A DNA stretch of 64,000 nucleotides from Granulicella tundricola MP5ACTX9 (GCF_000178975.2 NC_015064.1:3410001-3474000), one strand, 5' to 3'; positions 1-9,381 are shown, counted from the stretch's first letter. The notes: a model not told the origin generated them from the sequence alone. Numbers and translations: made by a program.

Positions 1-984
1 CGTCGGTCCGGGGACAGGATTGCCATTCTCGTCGATCTTCATGCCAAGCGAGAGGCCCATCTGAGCAAGGATTTCCTTGATCTCATTCAGGCTCTTACGG
101 CCGAAGTTCTTCGTCTTCAACATCTCGGCTTCGGTCTTCTGGATCAGCTCGCCGATGGTCGCGATGTTTGCATTCTTCAGGCAGTTGTAGCTGCGCACGG
201 AAAGCTCGAGCTCCTCAACCGAACGGTTCAGGTTCTCGTTACGCATTGCAGGACCGTCGTGACCGTTATCATGACCGGCCTCCATCTCCTCCTCGAAGTT
301 GATGAAGATCGTCATGTGATCCTTCAGCAGCTTTGCGGAGAGACCGAGTGCATCGGCCGGAAGAACGGTACCGTTCGTCCAGATCTCGATCGAGAGCTTG
401 TCATAGTCGGTGATCTGACCCAGACGTGCAGCCTCGACAACGTAGTTCACCTTGCGGACAGGCGAGTGAACGCTGTCGACAGGGATGAAGCCAAGTCCGA
501 GATCGCCATCGAAGTTCTTGTCGGCAGAGATGTAGCCACGGCCGCGCTTCAACCGCATCTCCATGTCGATCTTGCCACCTTCGGAGATGGTGCAGATGTA
601 GACGTTGGGATCGAGGATCTCAACATCGGCATCAGCCTCAATCATGCCGGAGGTGATGACGCCAGCAGCGTCAGAACGCAGATAAAGCGCCTTGGGGCCG
701 TCGCCGGCCAGCTTGAACGGAATCTGCTTCAGGTTGAGGATGATGTCGGTCGCATCCTCGACGACGCCGGTGATCGACTGGAACTCGTGCAGCACGCCCT
801 CGATGCGGACGGCCGTGACAGCCGCGCCTTCGATGGACGAGAGCAACGTACGCCGAAGCGCATTACCAATGGTCGTACCGAACCCGCGCTCGAACGGCTG
901 CGCGCTGAACTTGCCGTACTTCGGGGTGATTGTTTCGTTATCGACAGCGAGACGCTTGGGCTTCTGAAAACCTCTCCAAAGCAT
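1..984 (-). CDS. rpoA: RNA polymerase alpha subunit (3' end beyond window)
   Basis: Alpha subunit of RNA polymerase: the N-terminal domain dimerises and nucleates core assembly, and the C-terminal domain touches UP-element DNA and activators. The first 328 codons are present; roughly the last 20 lie beyond the left edge. It begins [10 protein letters not shown], has the assembly motif [18 protein letters not shown] at about residues 33-50, and shows the CTD helix-hairpin-helix ([14 protein letters not shown]) close to the edge. The ATG at 984 has an AAGGAG box 8 bases upstream. It is the last visible gene of the ribosomal super-operon, 148 bases after rpsD. Confidence 0.97.
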   Translation of the reverse strand, partial: MLWRGFQKPKRLAVDNETITPKYGKFSAQPFERGFGTTIGNALRRTLLSSIEGAAVTAVRIEGVLHEFQSITGVVEDATDIILNLKQIPFKLAGDGPKALYLRSDAAGVITSGMIEADADVEILDPNVYICTISEGGKIDMEMRLKRGRGYISADKNFDGDLGLGFIPVDSVHSPVRKVNYVVEAARLGQITDYDKLSIEIWTNGTVLPADALGLSAKLLKDHMTIFINFEEEMEAGHDNGHDGPAMRNENLNRSVEELELSVRSYNCLKNANIATIGELIQKTEAEMLKTKNFGRKSLNEIKEILAQMGLSLGMKIDENGNPVPGPT

Positions 985-1080
985 GGGTGTTTCTCCTTTT
1001 CCGGCACACATCGCGATGCATTTTGCGGTGGGCGGAGTGTTACGGTTGCCAACACATTGTCGGTACTACCAAACGGGTTT

Positions 1081-1109
1081 AGACCCACGTCCACAAAGGA
1101 CGCGGGTCT
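1081..1109 (-). promoter_or_regulatory. 12-bp hairpin between rpsD and rpoA
   Basis: Arms lie at 1081-1092 and 1098-1109 with a 5-base loop. In the minus-strand RNA all 12 positions pair (one as G-U), whereas the plus-strand reading has an A-C mismatch, so it fits an RNA structure of the operon transcript. No T-run follows it, so a processing or attenuation role is more likely than a full terminator. Confidence 0.5.
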
Positions 1110-1132
1110 CCCCGAAACTGCAACTCCAAAGC

Positions 1133-1765
1133 TTACTTGGAGTAAAGTTCGACGATCAGCTGCTCGTTCACCGGCAGCTGGACATCCTCGCGCTTCGGCA
1201 GCATGACAACCTTGCCGGAGAGCGTATCGCGGTTGATGTCGAGCCAGGTCACAGACTGCAGACCACCGGCAAAATCCTTCGCGGTCTCGAAGAAGCTGAG
1301 CGTCTTCGAACCTTCGCGGACTGCGATCTCATCGCCAACCTTGCATTGGAAGGAGGGGATATTGACCTTGCGGCCGTTGACCTGGATGTGTCCGTGACGG
1401 ACAACCTGGCGAGCCTGGCGGCGGCTGGTCGCGAGACCGAGACGGTAGCAGACGTTATCCAGACGCGTCTCGAGCTGCTGCAGAAGCAGGTCGCCGGTGA
1501 CGCCGGTCTTGTTCGCAGCCTTCTGATAGTAGGCGCGGAACTGGGTCTCGAGCGTGAAGTAGATGCGCTTGGCCTTCTGCTTCTCACGGAGCTGCAGACC
1601 GTAGCCCACAACCTTCTTTACCTTGCGGGACTGGCCGTGCTGGCCCGGGGGAAAGTTACGCTTCTCAACGGGGCATTTCTCGGTAAAGCACTTGGAACCT
1701 TTGAGGAAGAGCTTGACGCCGTCGCGGCGGCACATGCGGCAGACGGGTCCTGTGTAACGTGCCAT
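1133..1765 (-). CDS. rpsD: 30S ribosomal protein S4
   Basis: Primary 16S rRNA binder that nucleates the 30S body; in E. coli it also represses its own alpha operon. At 210 residues it is near family length. Cysteines at 9, 12, 26 and 31 form the zinc-binding set of the C+ type of S4. The central RLDNVCYRLG region starts the S4 RNA-binding domain (about residues 100-165). The ATG at 1765 has an AGGAG box 6 bases upstream. It lies between rpsK and rpoA as in most bacterial alpha operons, but both flanking gaps are about 150 bases and contain hairpins. Confidence 0.97.
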   Translation of the reverse strand: MARYTGPVCRMCRRDGVKLFLKGSKCFTEKCPVEKRNFPPGQHGQSRKVKKVVGYGLQLREKQKAKRIYFTLETQFRAYYQKAANKTGVTGDLLLQQLETRLDNVCYRLGLATSRRQARQVVRHGHIQVNGRKVNIPSFQCKVGDEIAVREGSKTLSFFETAKDFAGGLQSVTWLDINRDTLSGKVVMLPKREDVQLPVNEQLIVELYSK

Positions 1766-1861
1766 TTGAATCTCCTGATTGATCCGGAGTGAACCAGATT
1801 TCGGTTGTCGATCGCTTTACAGGCCGGCAGGCCCTTCATCGCGATCCGTGATACAGCTATT

Positions 1862-1902
1862 TAGCTCTTAGCCGCTGGCTGTTAGCTAAAGGCTAAGAGC
1901 TA
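1862..1902. repeat. TAGC-rich perfect hairpin between rpsK and rpsD
   Basis: TAGCTCTTAGCC at 1862-1873 is exactly complementary to GGCTAAGAGCTA at 1891-1902 (12 bp, 17-base loop). The surrounding bases repeat the words TAGC and CTAG many times, so it resembles a simple-sequence palindromic intergenic repeat that has entered the operon. The transcript would carry it about 20 bases after the rpsK stop. Confidence 0.6.
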
Positions 1903-1923
1903 GCGGCTAGAAGCTGTTGAAGA

Positions 1924-2352
1924 TCAAACGCGGCGGCGCTTGGGAGGACGGCAACCATTGTGCGGCATCGGCGTAACGTCGCGGATCGAACGAACGTCGA
2001 TCCCCGCCGTTGCCAGCGCACGGATGGCCGACTCACGGCCCGAACCGGGACCGGAGACGCGCACATCGACCGAGCGGAGACCGTGGTCGCGAGCCGCATT
2101 GGCAGCGCCCACAGCAGCCTGCTGCGCGGCAAACGGGGTGCCCTTGCGGGAGCCGCGGAAGCCGAGCGAGCCGGAGCTCTTCCAGCTGATCGTGTTGCCA
2201 GTCTGGTCGGTGATGGTGACGATCGTGTTGTTGAACGACGCCTGAATGAACACGAGGCCGTACGGAACGTTCTTCCGTTCGCGCTTCTTGAACTTCTTAC
2301 CCTTGCCGGAAGCTGCCTTGCCGGACTTCTGCTGATTCTGTGTCTTCGCCAT
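1924..2352 (-). CDS. rpsK: 30S ribosomal protein S11
   Basis: Platform protein of the 30S subunit that lines the mRNA exit/E-site region. It has 142 residues, about 13 more than E. coli, because of a Lys/Ser/Gly-rich N-terminal tail (residues 1-25). The core reads [20 protein letters not shown] and ends with the family signature [13 protein letters not shown]. Its ATG directly follows the rpsM stop codon (no intervening base), so translation is probably coupled to S13. Confidence 0.97.
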   Translation of the reverse strand: MAKTQNQQKSGKAASGKGKKFKKRERKNVPYGLVFIQASFNNTIVTITDQTGNTISWKSSGSLGFRGSRKGTPFAAQQAAVGAANAARDHGLRSVDVRVSGPGSGRESAIRALATAGIDVRSIRDVTPMPHNGCRPPKRRRV

Positions 2353-2733
2353 TTATTTCGTCGCTTTCTTCTTGCCGGCAACGGTGCCCTTACGGGGGCC
2401 CTTGCGCGTGCGAGCGTTGGTGTGGGTGCGCTGGCCGCGAACCGGCAGCGAACGGCGGTGGCGAAGGCCACGGTAGGACTGAATCTCGATCAGGCGCTTG
2501 ATGTTGAGCGAGATCTCCTTGCGGAGGTCGCCTTCGATCATGCCCTGCTTTTCAATGACTTGACGGATCGCGTTGAGCTGATCTTCGTCAAGCGTTCCAA
2601 CCTTGGCAATGGGATCGATGTCGGCTGCGGTAAGAATCTTCGCAGCGCGAGAATCGCCAATTCCATAGATATAGGTCAGACCAATTCGCACCTGTTTATT
2701 GTTGGGTACGTCAACGCCGGCAATACGCGCCAT
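2353..2733 (-). CDS. rpsM: 30S ribosomal protein S13
   Basis: Head protein of the 30S subunit that bridges to 50S protein L5 and contacts P-site tRNA through its basic C-terminal tail. It has 126 residues starting [21 protein letters not shown], the helix-two-turn-helix core, and the [20 protein letters not shown] signature near residues 95-115, followed by a Lys-rich tail. It directly abuts rpsK downstream and is separated from rpmJ by about 130 bases. Confidence 0.97.
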   Translation of the reverse strand: MARIAGVDVPNNKQVRIGLTYIYGIGDSRAAKILTAADIDPIAKVGTLDEDQLNAIRQVIEKQGMIEGDLRKEISLNIKRLIEIQSYRGLRHRRSLPVRGQRTHTNARTRKGPRKGTVAGKKKATK

Positions 2734-2867
2734 AGAATTTCCTTTTCAAGTTCGGCTCCCAGCTTCGCCGGAGAACAGTTGATAAGTTGAGGGGTAAGTC
2801 GTCCAGGTTCAACGCAAGCCTTGATGCAAGCTAACTAGCCCGGACGGGCCCGTATACGAGTGACTGC

Positions 2868-2981
2868 TTAGCCCTGGCGCTGCTTATGCTTTGCGTTCTC
2901 ACAGATAACGCGAACCACACCGCGGCGGTGGATGACCTTGCATTTGTCACAGATCTTCTTGACGGAAGCACGAACCTTCAT
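2868..2981 (-). CDS. rpmJ: 50S ribosomal protein L36 (zinc form)
   Basis: A 37-residue protein beginning [21 protein letters not shown]11, C14, C27 and H32 form the C-x2-C-x12-C-x4-H zinc site, so this is the zinc-dependent paralogue type. L36 stabilises 23S rRNA near the GTPase region late in 50S assembly. The ATG at 2981 follows a GGAAGGAA-like box. Its place between infA and rpsM is the usual spc/alpha junction. Confidence 0.95.
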   Translation of the reverse strand: MKVRASVKKICDKCKVIHRRGVVRVICENAKHKQRQG

Positions 2982-3115
2982 AGTATTTCCTTCCTTATTC
3001 GCAAACTTCCGGGTAGAACCCATGAAGCTTACATCGCTACAGATGTCACGCGGATAACCGCATGACCGGGTAAAAGTCTGGGCTGGCTGGAGTTGAGCCT
3101 TGCTGCGAACGCTAG

Positions 3116-3334
3116 TTATTTATAGCGATACACAATGCGGCCACGGTTGAGGTCATAAGGGCTGAGCTCAATCGCGACGCGGTCGCCGGGGAGGATACGA
3201 ATGAAGTTCTTACGCATACGCCCAGAGACGTGAGCGAGAGCCTGGTGCTTATTCTCAAGCTCCACCTTGAACATCGCGTTGGGAAGTGTCTCGACGACAA
3301 CCGCCATTACTTCAATTGCATCTTCCTTCGACAA
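3116..3334 (-). CDS. infA: Translation initiation factor IF-1, TTG start
   Basis: Single S1-like OB-fold factor (72 residues) that blocks the 30S A site during initiation. [16 protein letters not shown] and [20 protein letters not shown] are hallmarks of the family. The start chosen is TTG at 3334, giving MSKEDAIEV as in other IF-1 proteins, with an AGGAG box 5 bases upstream. The frame stays open to another TTG at 3364 (82 residues), but that would swallow the AGGAG box and add a tail the family lacks. It sits between map and rpmJ. Confidence 0.93.
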   Translation of the reverse strand: MSKEDAIEVMAVVVETLPNAMFKVELENKHQALAHVSGRMRKNFIRILPGDRVAIELSPYDLNRGRIVYRYK

Positions 3335-3444
3335 ACGAATCTCCTGAAATGCTGAAACAGACAAACTGGTGCCGCTTTCGCACCATCTTCAATACTATCC
3401 CAGATGGCCGGGTTGTGCCAAACGCAATCCCAGTGCCGAGGGAC

Positions 3445-4194
3445 TTACCGGGTTAGAACCTGGGGGCCGTCCTTGGTGATCGCTACGGTGTGCTCAAAGT
3501 GGGCGCTGTAGCTTCCGTCCACGGTGACGGCCGTCCAGCCATCCTTCAACACCTTCACCTCTGCAGCACCGGCATTGATCATCGGCTCAATGGCGAGGAC
3601 CATGCCTGCCTTCAGCCGCGGGCCTTTGCCGCGGGAACCGTAGTTGGGGACCTGAGGATCTTCATGCATGGCCTTACCGATGCCGTGGCCGACGAACTCC
3701 CGAACCACACCGAACCCCTGCGCCTCGCACATCTCCTGAACGGCGGCAGAAATGTCTCCCAACCGGCCACCGACCACAGCTTCCAAAATCGCCGCCTCCA
3801 ACGAGGCCTCGGTGACTTCGAGCAGCTTCTTCGTCTTCGCGCTGGGCGTGCCGATCGCGTAAGTCACCGCAGCATCGGAGTAATATCCATCAACAATCAC
3901 GCCGCAATCGATGGAGAGGATGTCTCCATCCTTCAGCACGGTATCCTTGTTGGGCATGCCATGAACCACCTGATGGTTGAGCGACGTACAGAGTGCAGCC
4001 GGAAAGCCGTGATAGCCCTTGAAGGCAGCCTTGGCGCCAAAGGAGTCGATCTTTGCGTTGGCTGCTATCTCCAGATCCATCGTCGTTGCGCCCGCGACTA
4101 CCAGGGGCTTAATTGCGTCGTGCACCTGCCGCAGCACGCGCCCGGAACGGCGCATCTTCTCAATCTCCTGCGGAGTCTTCAACATGATTGCCAT
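3445..4194 (-). CDS. map: Type I methionine aminopeptidase
   Basis: Cytosolic metalloenzyme that removes the initiator Met from nascent proteins. It has 249 residues in the pita-bread fold. The five metal ligands are visible: D96 and D107 (SIDCGVIVDGYYSDAA), H170 (VGHGIGKAMHEDP), E203 (AIEPM) and E234 (FEHT); H79 is the substrate-binding His. There is no N-terminal zinc-finger extension. It starts 5 bases after the adk stop; an alternative ATG three codons in (4185) is equally possible. Confidence 0.96.
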   Translation of the reverse strand: MAIMLKTPQEIEKMRRSGRVLRQVHDAIKPLVVAGATTMDLEIAANAKIDSFGAKAAFKGYHGFPAALCTSLNHQVVHGMPNKDTVLKDGDILSIDCGVIVDGYYSDAAVTYAIGTPSAKTKKLLEVTEASLEAAILEAVVGGRLGDISAAVQEMCEAQGFGVVREFVGHGIGKAMHEDPQVPNYGSRGKGPRLKAGMVLAIEPMINAGAAEVKVLKDGWTAVTVDGSYSAHFEHTVAITKDGPQVLTR

Positions 4195-4199
4195 AATCT

Positions 4200-4952
4200 T
4201 TAGCCTGTCACTCTCGCGCGCAGCATCCGCAGCGCTTCTTCAATCGATTCCGTGACTTCTCCAACGGATCGGTCTCCATTGATCTCCAGGAACCGGCCCT
4301 GTGCGCGGTAGTGAGGAATCACCGGCGCGGTCAGAGTGTGGAACTCCCGCATGCGCTCCTCGAAGATCTCTTCCGTATCGTCCTTGCGCTGCTCCAGCAC
4401 AGACCCGTCGGTATCGCAGATACCGGCAACCTTAGGAGGATTCGAATAGATGTTGTAGATGTGCTTGCACTGGGCGCAGAGACGGCGGCCAGTGATTCGC
4501 TTGAGCAGGCCCTCCTGATCGACCATGATGCTGATGGCGACGACGGGTGTGGCGTTCTCAGGCTCGCCCGCGTCAGACTGGAGAAACGAGTCCAGTGCGT
4601 TGGCCTGGGCCAGAGTTCGCGGGTAGCCGTCGAGAATGTAGCCTGTGGCGCAATCTGTGCCGGCGAGGCGAACCTCGACCATCTGGTTAACAAGGTCGTC
4701 CGGGACAAGCTGTCCTTTGCTCATCAACTCATCAGCCGCCAAGCCAAGCTGCGTATGGCGTGCGCGATGATCGCGAAGGATGTCTCCGGTGGAGATCTGA
4801 GGGATGCCGAACTTCCCCATGAGGATCTTGGCCTGGGTTCCCTTGCCAACGCCGGGTGCGCCCAGCAGAAGAACCGGCCCAGGTTGAAAACCATCCTCAA
4901 CCTGAGCCTTCGATGTGCTGTCTAAATCCACGGTCTCACTCACAGATGCCAC
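4200..4952 (-). CDS. adk: Adenylate kinase, zinc-LID type
   Basis: Interconverts ATP+AMP and 2 ADP. The P-loop is GAPGVGKGT at residues 31-39, the AMP-site region is STGDILR, and the LID holds a metal set C159, C162, C179 and D182 typical of zinc-stabilised adenylate kinases. The frame opens with GTG directly after the secY TAA, giving a 25-residue Asp/Ser-rich extension before the usual start (PVLLLGAPG). No ATG is available in that stretch, so the exact start is unsure; a later GTG would shorten the tail. Confidence 0.95.
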   Translation of the reverse strand: MASVSETVDLDSTSKAQVEDGFQPGPVLLLGAPGVGKGTQAKILMGKFGIPQISTGDILRDHRARHTQLGLAADELMSKGQLVPDDLVNQMVEVRLAGTDCATGYILDGYPRTLAQANALDSFLQSDAGEPENATPVVAISIMVDQEGLLKRITGRRLCAQCKHIYNIYSNPPKVAGICDTDGSVLEQRKDDTEEIFEERMREFHTLTAPVIPHYRAQGRFLEINGDRSVGEVTESIEEALRMLRARVTG

Positions 4953-6365
4953 TTACCAGCTCCGGCGGCCACGGATGCGGCCCGACTTCGGCGAGAAGCC
5001 ATCGTAATGACGCATGATCAACTGCGACTCAATCTGCTGAACGGTGTCCATGGCCACGCCGACCACGATGAGGAGTGAGGTTCCACCGAAGTAGAAGTTC
5101 ACGCCAAGACCATGCGTTACCCAGACCGGAAGATGCTCGAACGCAGCGCCGATGAGGGGGATGTGGTTGAAGTGGATACCACTGATGAGCAGCGTCGGGA
5201 TGATCGAGATAATGATGAGGTAGACCGCACCAACGAGCGTGATGCGCGTCAGGACGTCGTTGATAAAGTCAGAGGTGCGGCGGCCTGGGCGAATGCCAGG
5301 AATGAAGCCGCCGTACTTGCGCATATTGTCTGCAATGTCATCCGGGCGGAAGACGATGGAGATATAGAAGTATGCGAAAAAGATGATAGCGACGATGTAG
5401 AGCAATTCGTAGAGTGGCTCGCCCGGCGCGATGGCGCGGAGGATGGGTCCGAAAAACGTCGTGTCCTGCAGCTTGGCGGAGCCGAAGAAGCTCATGCCTG
5501 CGAAGAGGAGCGGGGCAGAGAGGATTGAGCTAGCGAAGATGACCGGCATCACGCCGCCGGAGTTGACCTTCAGCGGCAGGTGGGTCGCGCCACCCTGGGT
5601 CATGCGGCGGCCGACAATGCGCTTGGCGTACTGGACGGGGATGCGGCGCTCTGAGCGCTCGACGTAGATGATGAAGGCGACGACCGCGACCATCAGGGCT
5701 ACGAGGATCAGCAGCGCAATAGGGGTGAAGGCGCCCCATGCATTGGTGGTGGCCTTGGTGTAGAGCTCCTCAATGCCGCGTGGCAGACCAACCACGATAC
5801 CGGTGAAGATCAGCAGGCTCATCCCGTTGCCGATACCGCGTTCTGTGATCTGCTCACCCAGCCACATGATGAAGGCTGTGCCGGCGGTCAGGGTGAGAAC
5901 GCACATGGGGATGAAGGCCCACTTGGAGATCGTGACCATGGACTGACCGGTCTGGGTGTTGGTCAGGGTCAACGCGATGGCGGTGGACTGCACGATACCG
6001 AGCATGACGGTGACGTATCGGGTCCACTGCGTGATCTTCCGCCGGCCCATCTCGCCTTCCTTCTGGAGCTTGGCGAGCGGCTCATAGATGACTGTGAGCA
6101 ATTGGAAGATGATCGAAGCCGTGATGTACGGCATGATGCCGAGCGCAAAGATCGTCAGCCGGCGGAGGTTTCCACCGGAGAACAGGTCGACCAACCCGAG
6201 CGCTGAGCCGGAGTTGTTATTGAAGAACTGCGCAAGCTGCTTGGCGTCGATGCCTGGGGTCGGGATATGTGCGCCCAGGCGGTAGATCGCGAGCAGGCCG
6301 AGCGTAAACAACACACGCTTACGAAGATCTTCAATACGGAAGATGTTTGCGATTTTCTCGAACAT
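4953..6365 (-). CDS. secY: Preprotein translocase subunit SecY
   Basis: Central channel of the Sec translocon in the inner membrane. It has 470 residues with about ten hydrophobic helices. The N-terminus (MFEKIANIFRIEDLRKRVLFTL), the plug-region motif GLVDLFSGGNLRRLTIFALGIMPY and the cytoplasmic loop GIRPGRRTSDF are characteristic. It sits between rplO and adk as in most spc operons, so translocon supply is tied to ribosome supply. Confidence 0.97.
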   Translation of the reverse strand: MFEKIANIFRIEDLRKRVLFTLGLLAIYRLGAHIPTPGIDAKQLAQFFNNNSGSALGLVDLFSGGNLRRLTIFALGIMPYITASIIFQLLTVIYEPLAKLQKEGEMGRRKITQWTRYVTVMLGIVQSTAIALTLTNTQTGQSMVTISKWAFIPMCVLTLTAGTAFIMWLGEQITERGIGNGMSLLIFTGIVVGLPRGIEELYTKATTNAWGAFTPIALLILVALMVAVVAFIIYVERSERRIPVQYAKRIVGRRMTQGGATHLPLKVNSGGVMPVIFASSILSAPLLFAGMSFFGSAKLQDTTFFGPILRAIAPGEPLYELLYIVAIIFFAYFYISIVFRPDDIADNMRKYGGFIPGIRPGRRTSDFINDVLTRITLVGAVYLIIISIIPTLLISGIHFNHIPLIGAAFEHLPVWVTHGLGVNFYFGGTSLLIVVGVAMDTVQQIESQLIMRHYDGFSPKSGRIRGRRSW

Positions 6366-6486
6366 CGGAGTCCTTGAACTAGCTGATGAGACCGTGGGAT
6401 GGAGCTATTCTAAACCGTTCCAGCTACAACCTAAAGAGAAACAGCCGCAGCCGGACCGAAGCCCGTCTACGGCTGGACTTCAATGA

Positions 6487-6972
6487 CTAAGCGGCAGCTT
6501 CGTCAGCGCCTTCGCCGATCACAACTGCCTTGCCGCCCGCCTTCTCGATCGCTTCCTTCGCGGTCTTCGAGAACTTGTGCGCATGCACGGTGATTGCAGC
6601 GGAGATTTCGCCGTTGTTCAGGACCTTGATGAGGGAGTTCTTGCGGCGACGCAGACCCAACTCAACGATCTTGTCCAGGGTGAACTCGGTCTCGTTGTTG
6701 GCGGCGTTGAGCTCAGCCAGACGATCGAGTCCAACGACGGTGTACTCCACGCGGAAGATGTTCGTGAAACCGCGCTTGGGGAGACGGCGGTGAAGGGGCA
6801 TCTGACCGCCTTCAAAACCGCGCATCAGGGACGAACCCGAACGCGAACCCTGACCCTTGTGTCCGCGGGTCGAGGTCTTACCCATGCCGGAACCCATACC
6901 GCGGCCGACGCGCTTCTTGTTTTCATTCGCCTTCTTGGGGGCGCGGAGATTGGAGAGATTACGAATTGCCAT
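6487..6972 (-). CDS. rplO: 50S ribosomal protein L15
   Basis: Late-assembly 50S protein that threads an extended arm into 23S rRNA. It has 161 residues. The N-terminal glycine/arginine arm (residues 20-50) contains GSGMGKTSTRGHKGQGSRSG, and the globular part has GFEGGQMPLHRRLPKRGF. A short acidic/Ala tail ends the protein. It is preceded by rpmD and followed by secY after about 120 bases. Confidence 0.96.
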   Translation of the reverse strand: MAIRNLSNLRAPKKANENKKRVGRGMGSGMGKTSTRGHKGQGSRSGSSLMRGFEGGQMPLHRRLPKRGFTNIFRVEYTVVGLDRLAELNAANNETEFTLDKIVELGLRRRKNSLIKVLNNGEISAAITVHAHKFSKTAKEAIEKAGGKAVVIGEGADEAAA

Positions 6973-7045
6973 GATCTATTTCCTCGCTAAACGCCGGCCC
7001 GTTCAATCACGGACCGACTCGCATGTGGATGAAGCTGGTGATTAG

Positions 7046-7228
7046 TTAGTCGACGATACGGACGAGGTGAGGAACCTTCTTCACCATGCCGTGGATCGAG
7101 GGAGTATCTTCGCGAACGACAATCTGGTTCAACCGCGTGAAGCCGAGGCCCTTGATGGTGAGCTTCTGCTTGGTCGGTGCGCAGATCATGGAACGGAAGT
7201 ACTGGAGCTTGATGGTTGCGTTTGCCAT
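7046..7228 (-). CDS. rpmD: 50S ribosomal protein L30
   Basis: Short (60 residue) ferredoxin-like fold protein on the 50S surface. The sequence TIKLQYFRSMICAPTKQKLTIKGLGF followed by GMVKKVPHLVRIVD matches the bacterial L30 pattern: conserved strand, helix, then the MVKKVPHLV end. It lies between rpsE and rplO, the usual order. Confidence 0.95.
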   Translation of the reverse strand: MANATIKLQYFRSMICAPTKQKLTIKGLGFTRLNQIVVREDTPSIHGMVKKVPHLVRIVD

Positions 7229-7261
7229 AATTCTTCTCCGATAAATCTGGACAGCTAAAAC

Positions 7262-7768
7262 TTAGAGCTCTTCGACAAGCTTGCCGCGCAGCGCAGCAAC
7301 TTCAGCACGATCGCGCAGCTGGATCAGCGCGTCGAACGTCGCCTTGACCACGTTATGCGGGTTCTTGGTGCCGAGCGACTTCGTGAGGACGTTCTGCACG
7401 CCGCACGAGGTCATGACAGCGCGAACCGTCTTGCCGGCGATGATTCCGGTTCCTTCAGGAGCCGGCTTCAGCATGACCGAACCTGCGCCGAAGTGACCGA
7501 GTACCTGGTGAGGAATGGACGTCTCCGTCATGTTGATCTTGAACAGGTTCTTCTTGGCAGCTTCGATGCCTTTGCGGATCGCCTGCGGAACTTCCTTCGC
7601 CTTGCCGGAACCGTAGCCAACCACACCCTCAGCGGGATCGCCGATGACAACCAGTGCGGCGAAGGACATGTTCTTACCGCCCTTGACGACCTTGGTCACA
7701 CGGTTGATGGAGACAACCTCATCCTTGAGGTTGAGACGGTTGGCGTCAATCTTCTTGCGCATTGCCAT
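7262..7768 (-). CDS. rpsE: 30S ribosomal protein S5
   Basis: Decoding-fidelity protein (site of ram mutations) and part of the mRNA entry tunnel. The double-stranded RNA-binding domain occupies about residues 10-75 ([24 protein letters not shown]), then the C-terminal domain with [26 protein letters not shown]. The ATG at 7768 (168 residues) is preferred because an AGAGAGAAC purine stretch precedes it. The frame extends 11 codons further to a TTG at 7801, but those residues are not family-like. Confidence 0.95.
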   Translation of the reverse strand: MAMRKKIDANRLNLKDEVVSINRVTKVVKGGKNMSFAALVVIGDPAEGVVGYGSGKAKEVPQAIRKGIEAAKKNLFKINMTETSIPHQVLGHFGAGSVMLKPAPEGTGIIAGKTVRAVMTSCGVQNVLTKSLGTKNPHNVVKATFDALIQLRDRAEVAALRGKLVEEL

Positions 7769-7855
7769 GATGTTCTCTCTCTTCGACTGGGTTACAGTCA
7801 ACTACTTTTTACCGGCGCAACGAGAGCTTGCCCTCGACGCCGGAACACGGTCTGA

Positions 7856-8221
7856 TTAGAAGTCCAGACCGGCTTCACGTGCAGCATCCGCAAGGGCCTT
7901 GATGCGGCCGTGGTAGAGGTATCCACCGCGATCGAATACGACTTTCTTGATGCCCTTCTCCACGCCGCGCTCCGCGATGAGCTTGCCGACCAGGCGAGCC
8001 GCCTCGACGTTGCCGCCGGACTTGGCCTCCTCGCCCTTCTTCCCCTTGGAGGAAGCAGAGGCGAGCGTGACGCCGTTCGCGTCATCGATCAGCTGGGTGT
8101 AGATGTGGTTGAGTGAGCGGTACACATTGAGGCGCGGACGCTCAGCAGTGCCGGCCATCTTGGCGCGGATACGGGTGTGAACGCGCTGACGAATTACATT
8201 ACGCTGACGGGGTGAGATCAT
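7856..8221 (-). CDS. rplR: 50S ribosomal protein L18
   Basis: Binds 5S rRNA and docks the central protuberance with L5. It has 121 residues: a basic N-terminal arm ([20 protein letters not shown]), [18 protein letters not shown], and the C-terminal [28 protein letters not shown] end that is very typical of bacterial L18. It is flanked by rplF and rpsE. Confidence 0.96.
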   Translation of the reverse strand: MISPRQRNVIRQRVHTRIRAKMAGTAERPRLNVYRSLNHIYTQLIDDANGVTLASASSKGKKGEEAKSGGNVEAARLVGKLIAERGVEKGIKKVVFDRGGYLYHGRIKALADAAREAGLDF

Positions 8222-8319
8222 TTTGTTTCCTTCCTAGTAGCGTCCGCAGAATGCTGGGGACGTTCGGTAAAAATCTGGGCTGCCAGCGATCAAGCCAATG
8301 AAAGCCAGCAGCGAAAAGG

Positions 8320-8859
8320 TTACTTGGCGCCGGTCTTTCCGACCTTCTTCTTGAGCTTCTCGCCGGTATAGCGAACGCCCTTGTTTTTGTACGGATCGGG
8401 CTTGCGGAGCGAGCGCATATCGGCGGCAATCTGGCCGACCTTCTGCCGGTCGATACCGGAAACGGTCAGGTGAAGCTGCTTGGCGTCGATCGTGACTTCA
8501 ATGCCGGTGGGGAGCGGGAACTCGATGGGGTGGGAGTAGCCGAGCGTGAACACGACCATATCCTTGCCCTTCAGCTCAGCACGGTAGCCGATGCCGACGA
8601 TGTCCAGTTCCTTCGTCCAGCCCGTCGTCACGCCGGTGACGGCGTTGAAGACCAGGGCGCGGGCAAGTCCGTGAAAACCTGCCAGGGAATCGTTCTCGCG
8701 CTCGACGAGCAGCTCGTTATCCTTCTTGACCAGCGTGATGCCGGTCGGAACCAGGGCGGTGACCTTGCCCTTGGGTCCTTCGACCAAAACAGTGTTGCCG
8801 TCGACGGTGTACTTCACGCCTGCGGGTAGAGCAATCGGCTTCTTACCAATACGTGACAT
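8320..8859 (-). CDS. rplF: 50S ribosomal protein L6
   Basis: Two-domain protein near the factor-binding centre of the 50S subunit. It has 179 residues beginning [15 protein letters not shown]. The second copy of the L6 fold carries [24 protein letters not shown] and the C-terminal signature [26 protein letters not shown]. The upstream gap to rpsH contains a terminator-like hairpin. Confidence 0.97.
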   Translation of the reverse strand: MSRIGKKPIALPAGVKYTVDGNTVLVEGPKGKVTALVPTGITLVKKDNELLVERENDSLAGFHGLARALVFNAVTGVTTGWTKELDIVGIGYRAELKGKDMVVFTLGYSHPIEFPLPTGIEVTIDAKQLHLTVSGIDRQKVGQIAADMRSLRKPDPYKNKGVRYTGEKLKKKVGKTGAK

Positions 8860-8944
8860 GCGAAATCCTTATAGGGGCTTGCGAGTCCTGTCCGAGCCAA
8901 GGCCCGAGCCATTCCACTGCAGCCAGAAAACAATAAGCAGAAAA

Positions 8945-8976
8945 CAGAAAAGTGCGGGGCTACGTGTGCAGCCCCG
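8945..8976 (-). promoter_or_regulatory. Terminator-like hairpin between rpsH and rplF
   Basis: CGGGGCT (8955-8961) and AGCCCCG (8970-8976) form a 7-bp GC stem with an 8-base loop. In minus-strand reading it is followed by CACTTTTCTG, so it looks like a weak intrinsic terminator or attenuator inside the spc segment. Essential genes lie downstream, so it can at most be partial. Confidence 0.5.
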
Positions 8977-8982
8977 TCACAA

Positions 8983-9381
8983 CTACCAGACTTCGCAGAG
9001 GATCTCGCCGCCGACGTTCTCGCGACGCGCCTGGCGGCCGGTCATGACACCCTTGGGGGTGGTCATGATCGAGATGCCAAGGCCACCCTGTACGCGGCGG
9101 ATCTCATTCTTACCGAGATACACGCGGCAGCCGGGGCGCGAAATACGCTGAAGGTCGCGGATGGCAGACTCGTTGTTTACGCCGTACTTCAGGTAAACGC
9201 GGATGACCTTCATGCCGTTCTCTTCGGTCGGCTTGTAGTTGGCGATATAGCCTTCCTCTTTGAGGATGCGGGCAATCTCGGCCTTGAGCTTGGATGCGGG
9301 GACGTCGAGCTTCTGGTGACGGGCGCGCATGGAGTTACGGATGCGGGTCAGGAAGTCGGCTACTGGATCAGTGAGGTTCAT
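8983..9381 (-). CDS. rpsH: 30S ribosomal protein S8
   Basis: Primary binder of the 16S central domain (helix 21) and, in E. coli, translational repressor of the spc operon. It has 132 residues beginning [16 protein letters not shown], with the C-terminal RNA-binding signature [25 protein letters not shown]. It sits between rpsN and rplF. Confidence 0.97.
   Translation of the reverse strand: MNLTDPVADFLTRIRNSMRARHQKLDVPASKLKAEIARILKEEGYIANYKPTEENGMKVIRVYLKYGVNNESAIRDLQRISRPGCRVYLGKNEIRRVQGGLGISIMTTPKGVMTGRQARRENVGGEILCEVW

Noticed and set aside
7769..7801. TTG start extending rpsE by 11 codons
   Set aside because: The added residues are not S5-like and a better ATG with a purine-rich ribosome-binding site is at 7768. 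Upstream extensions of rplE, rplC, rpsL and infA were dropped on the same logic.
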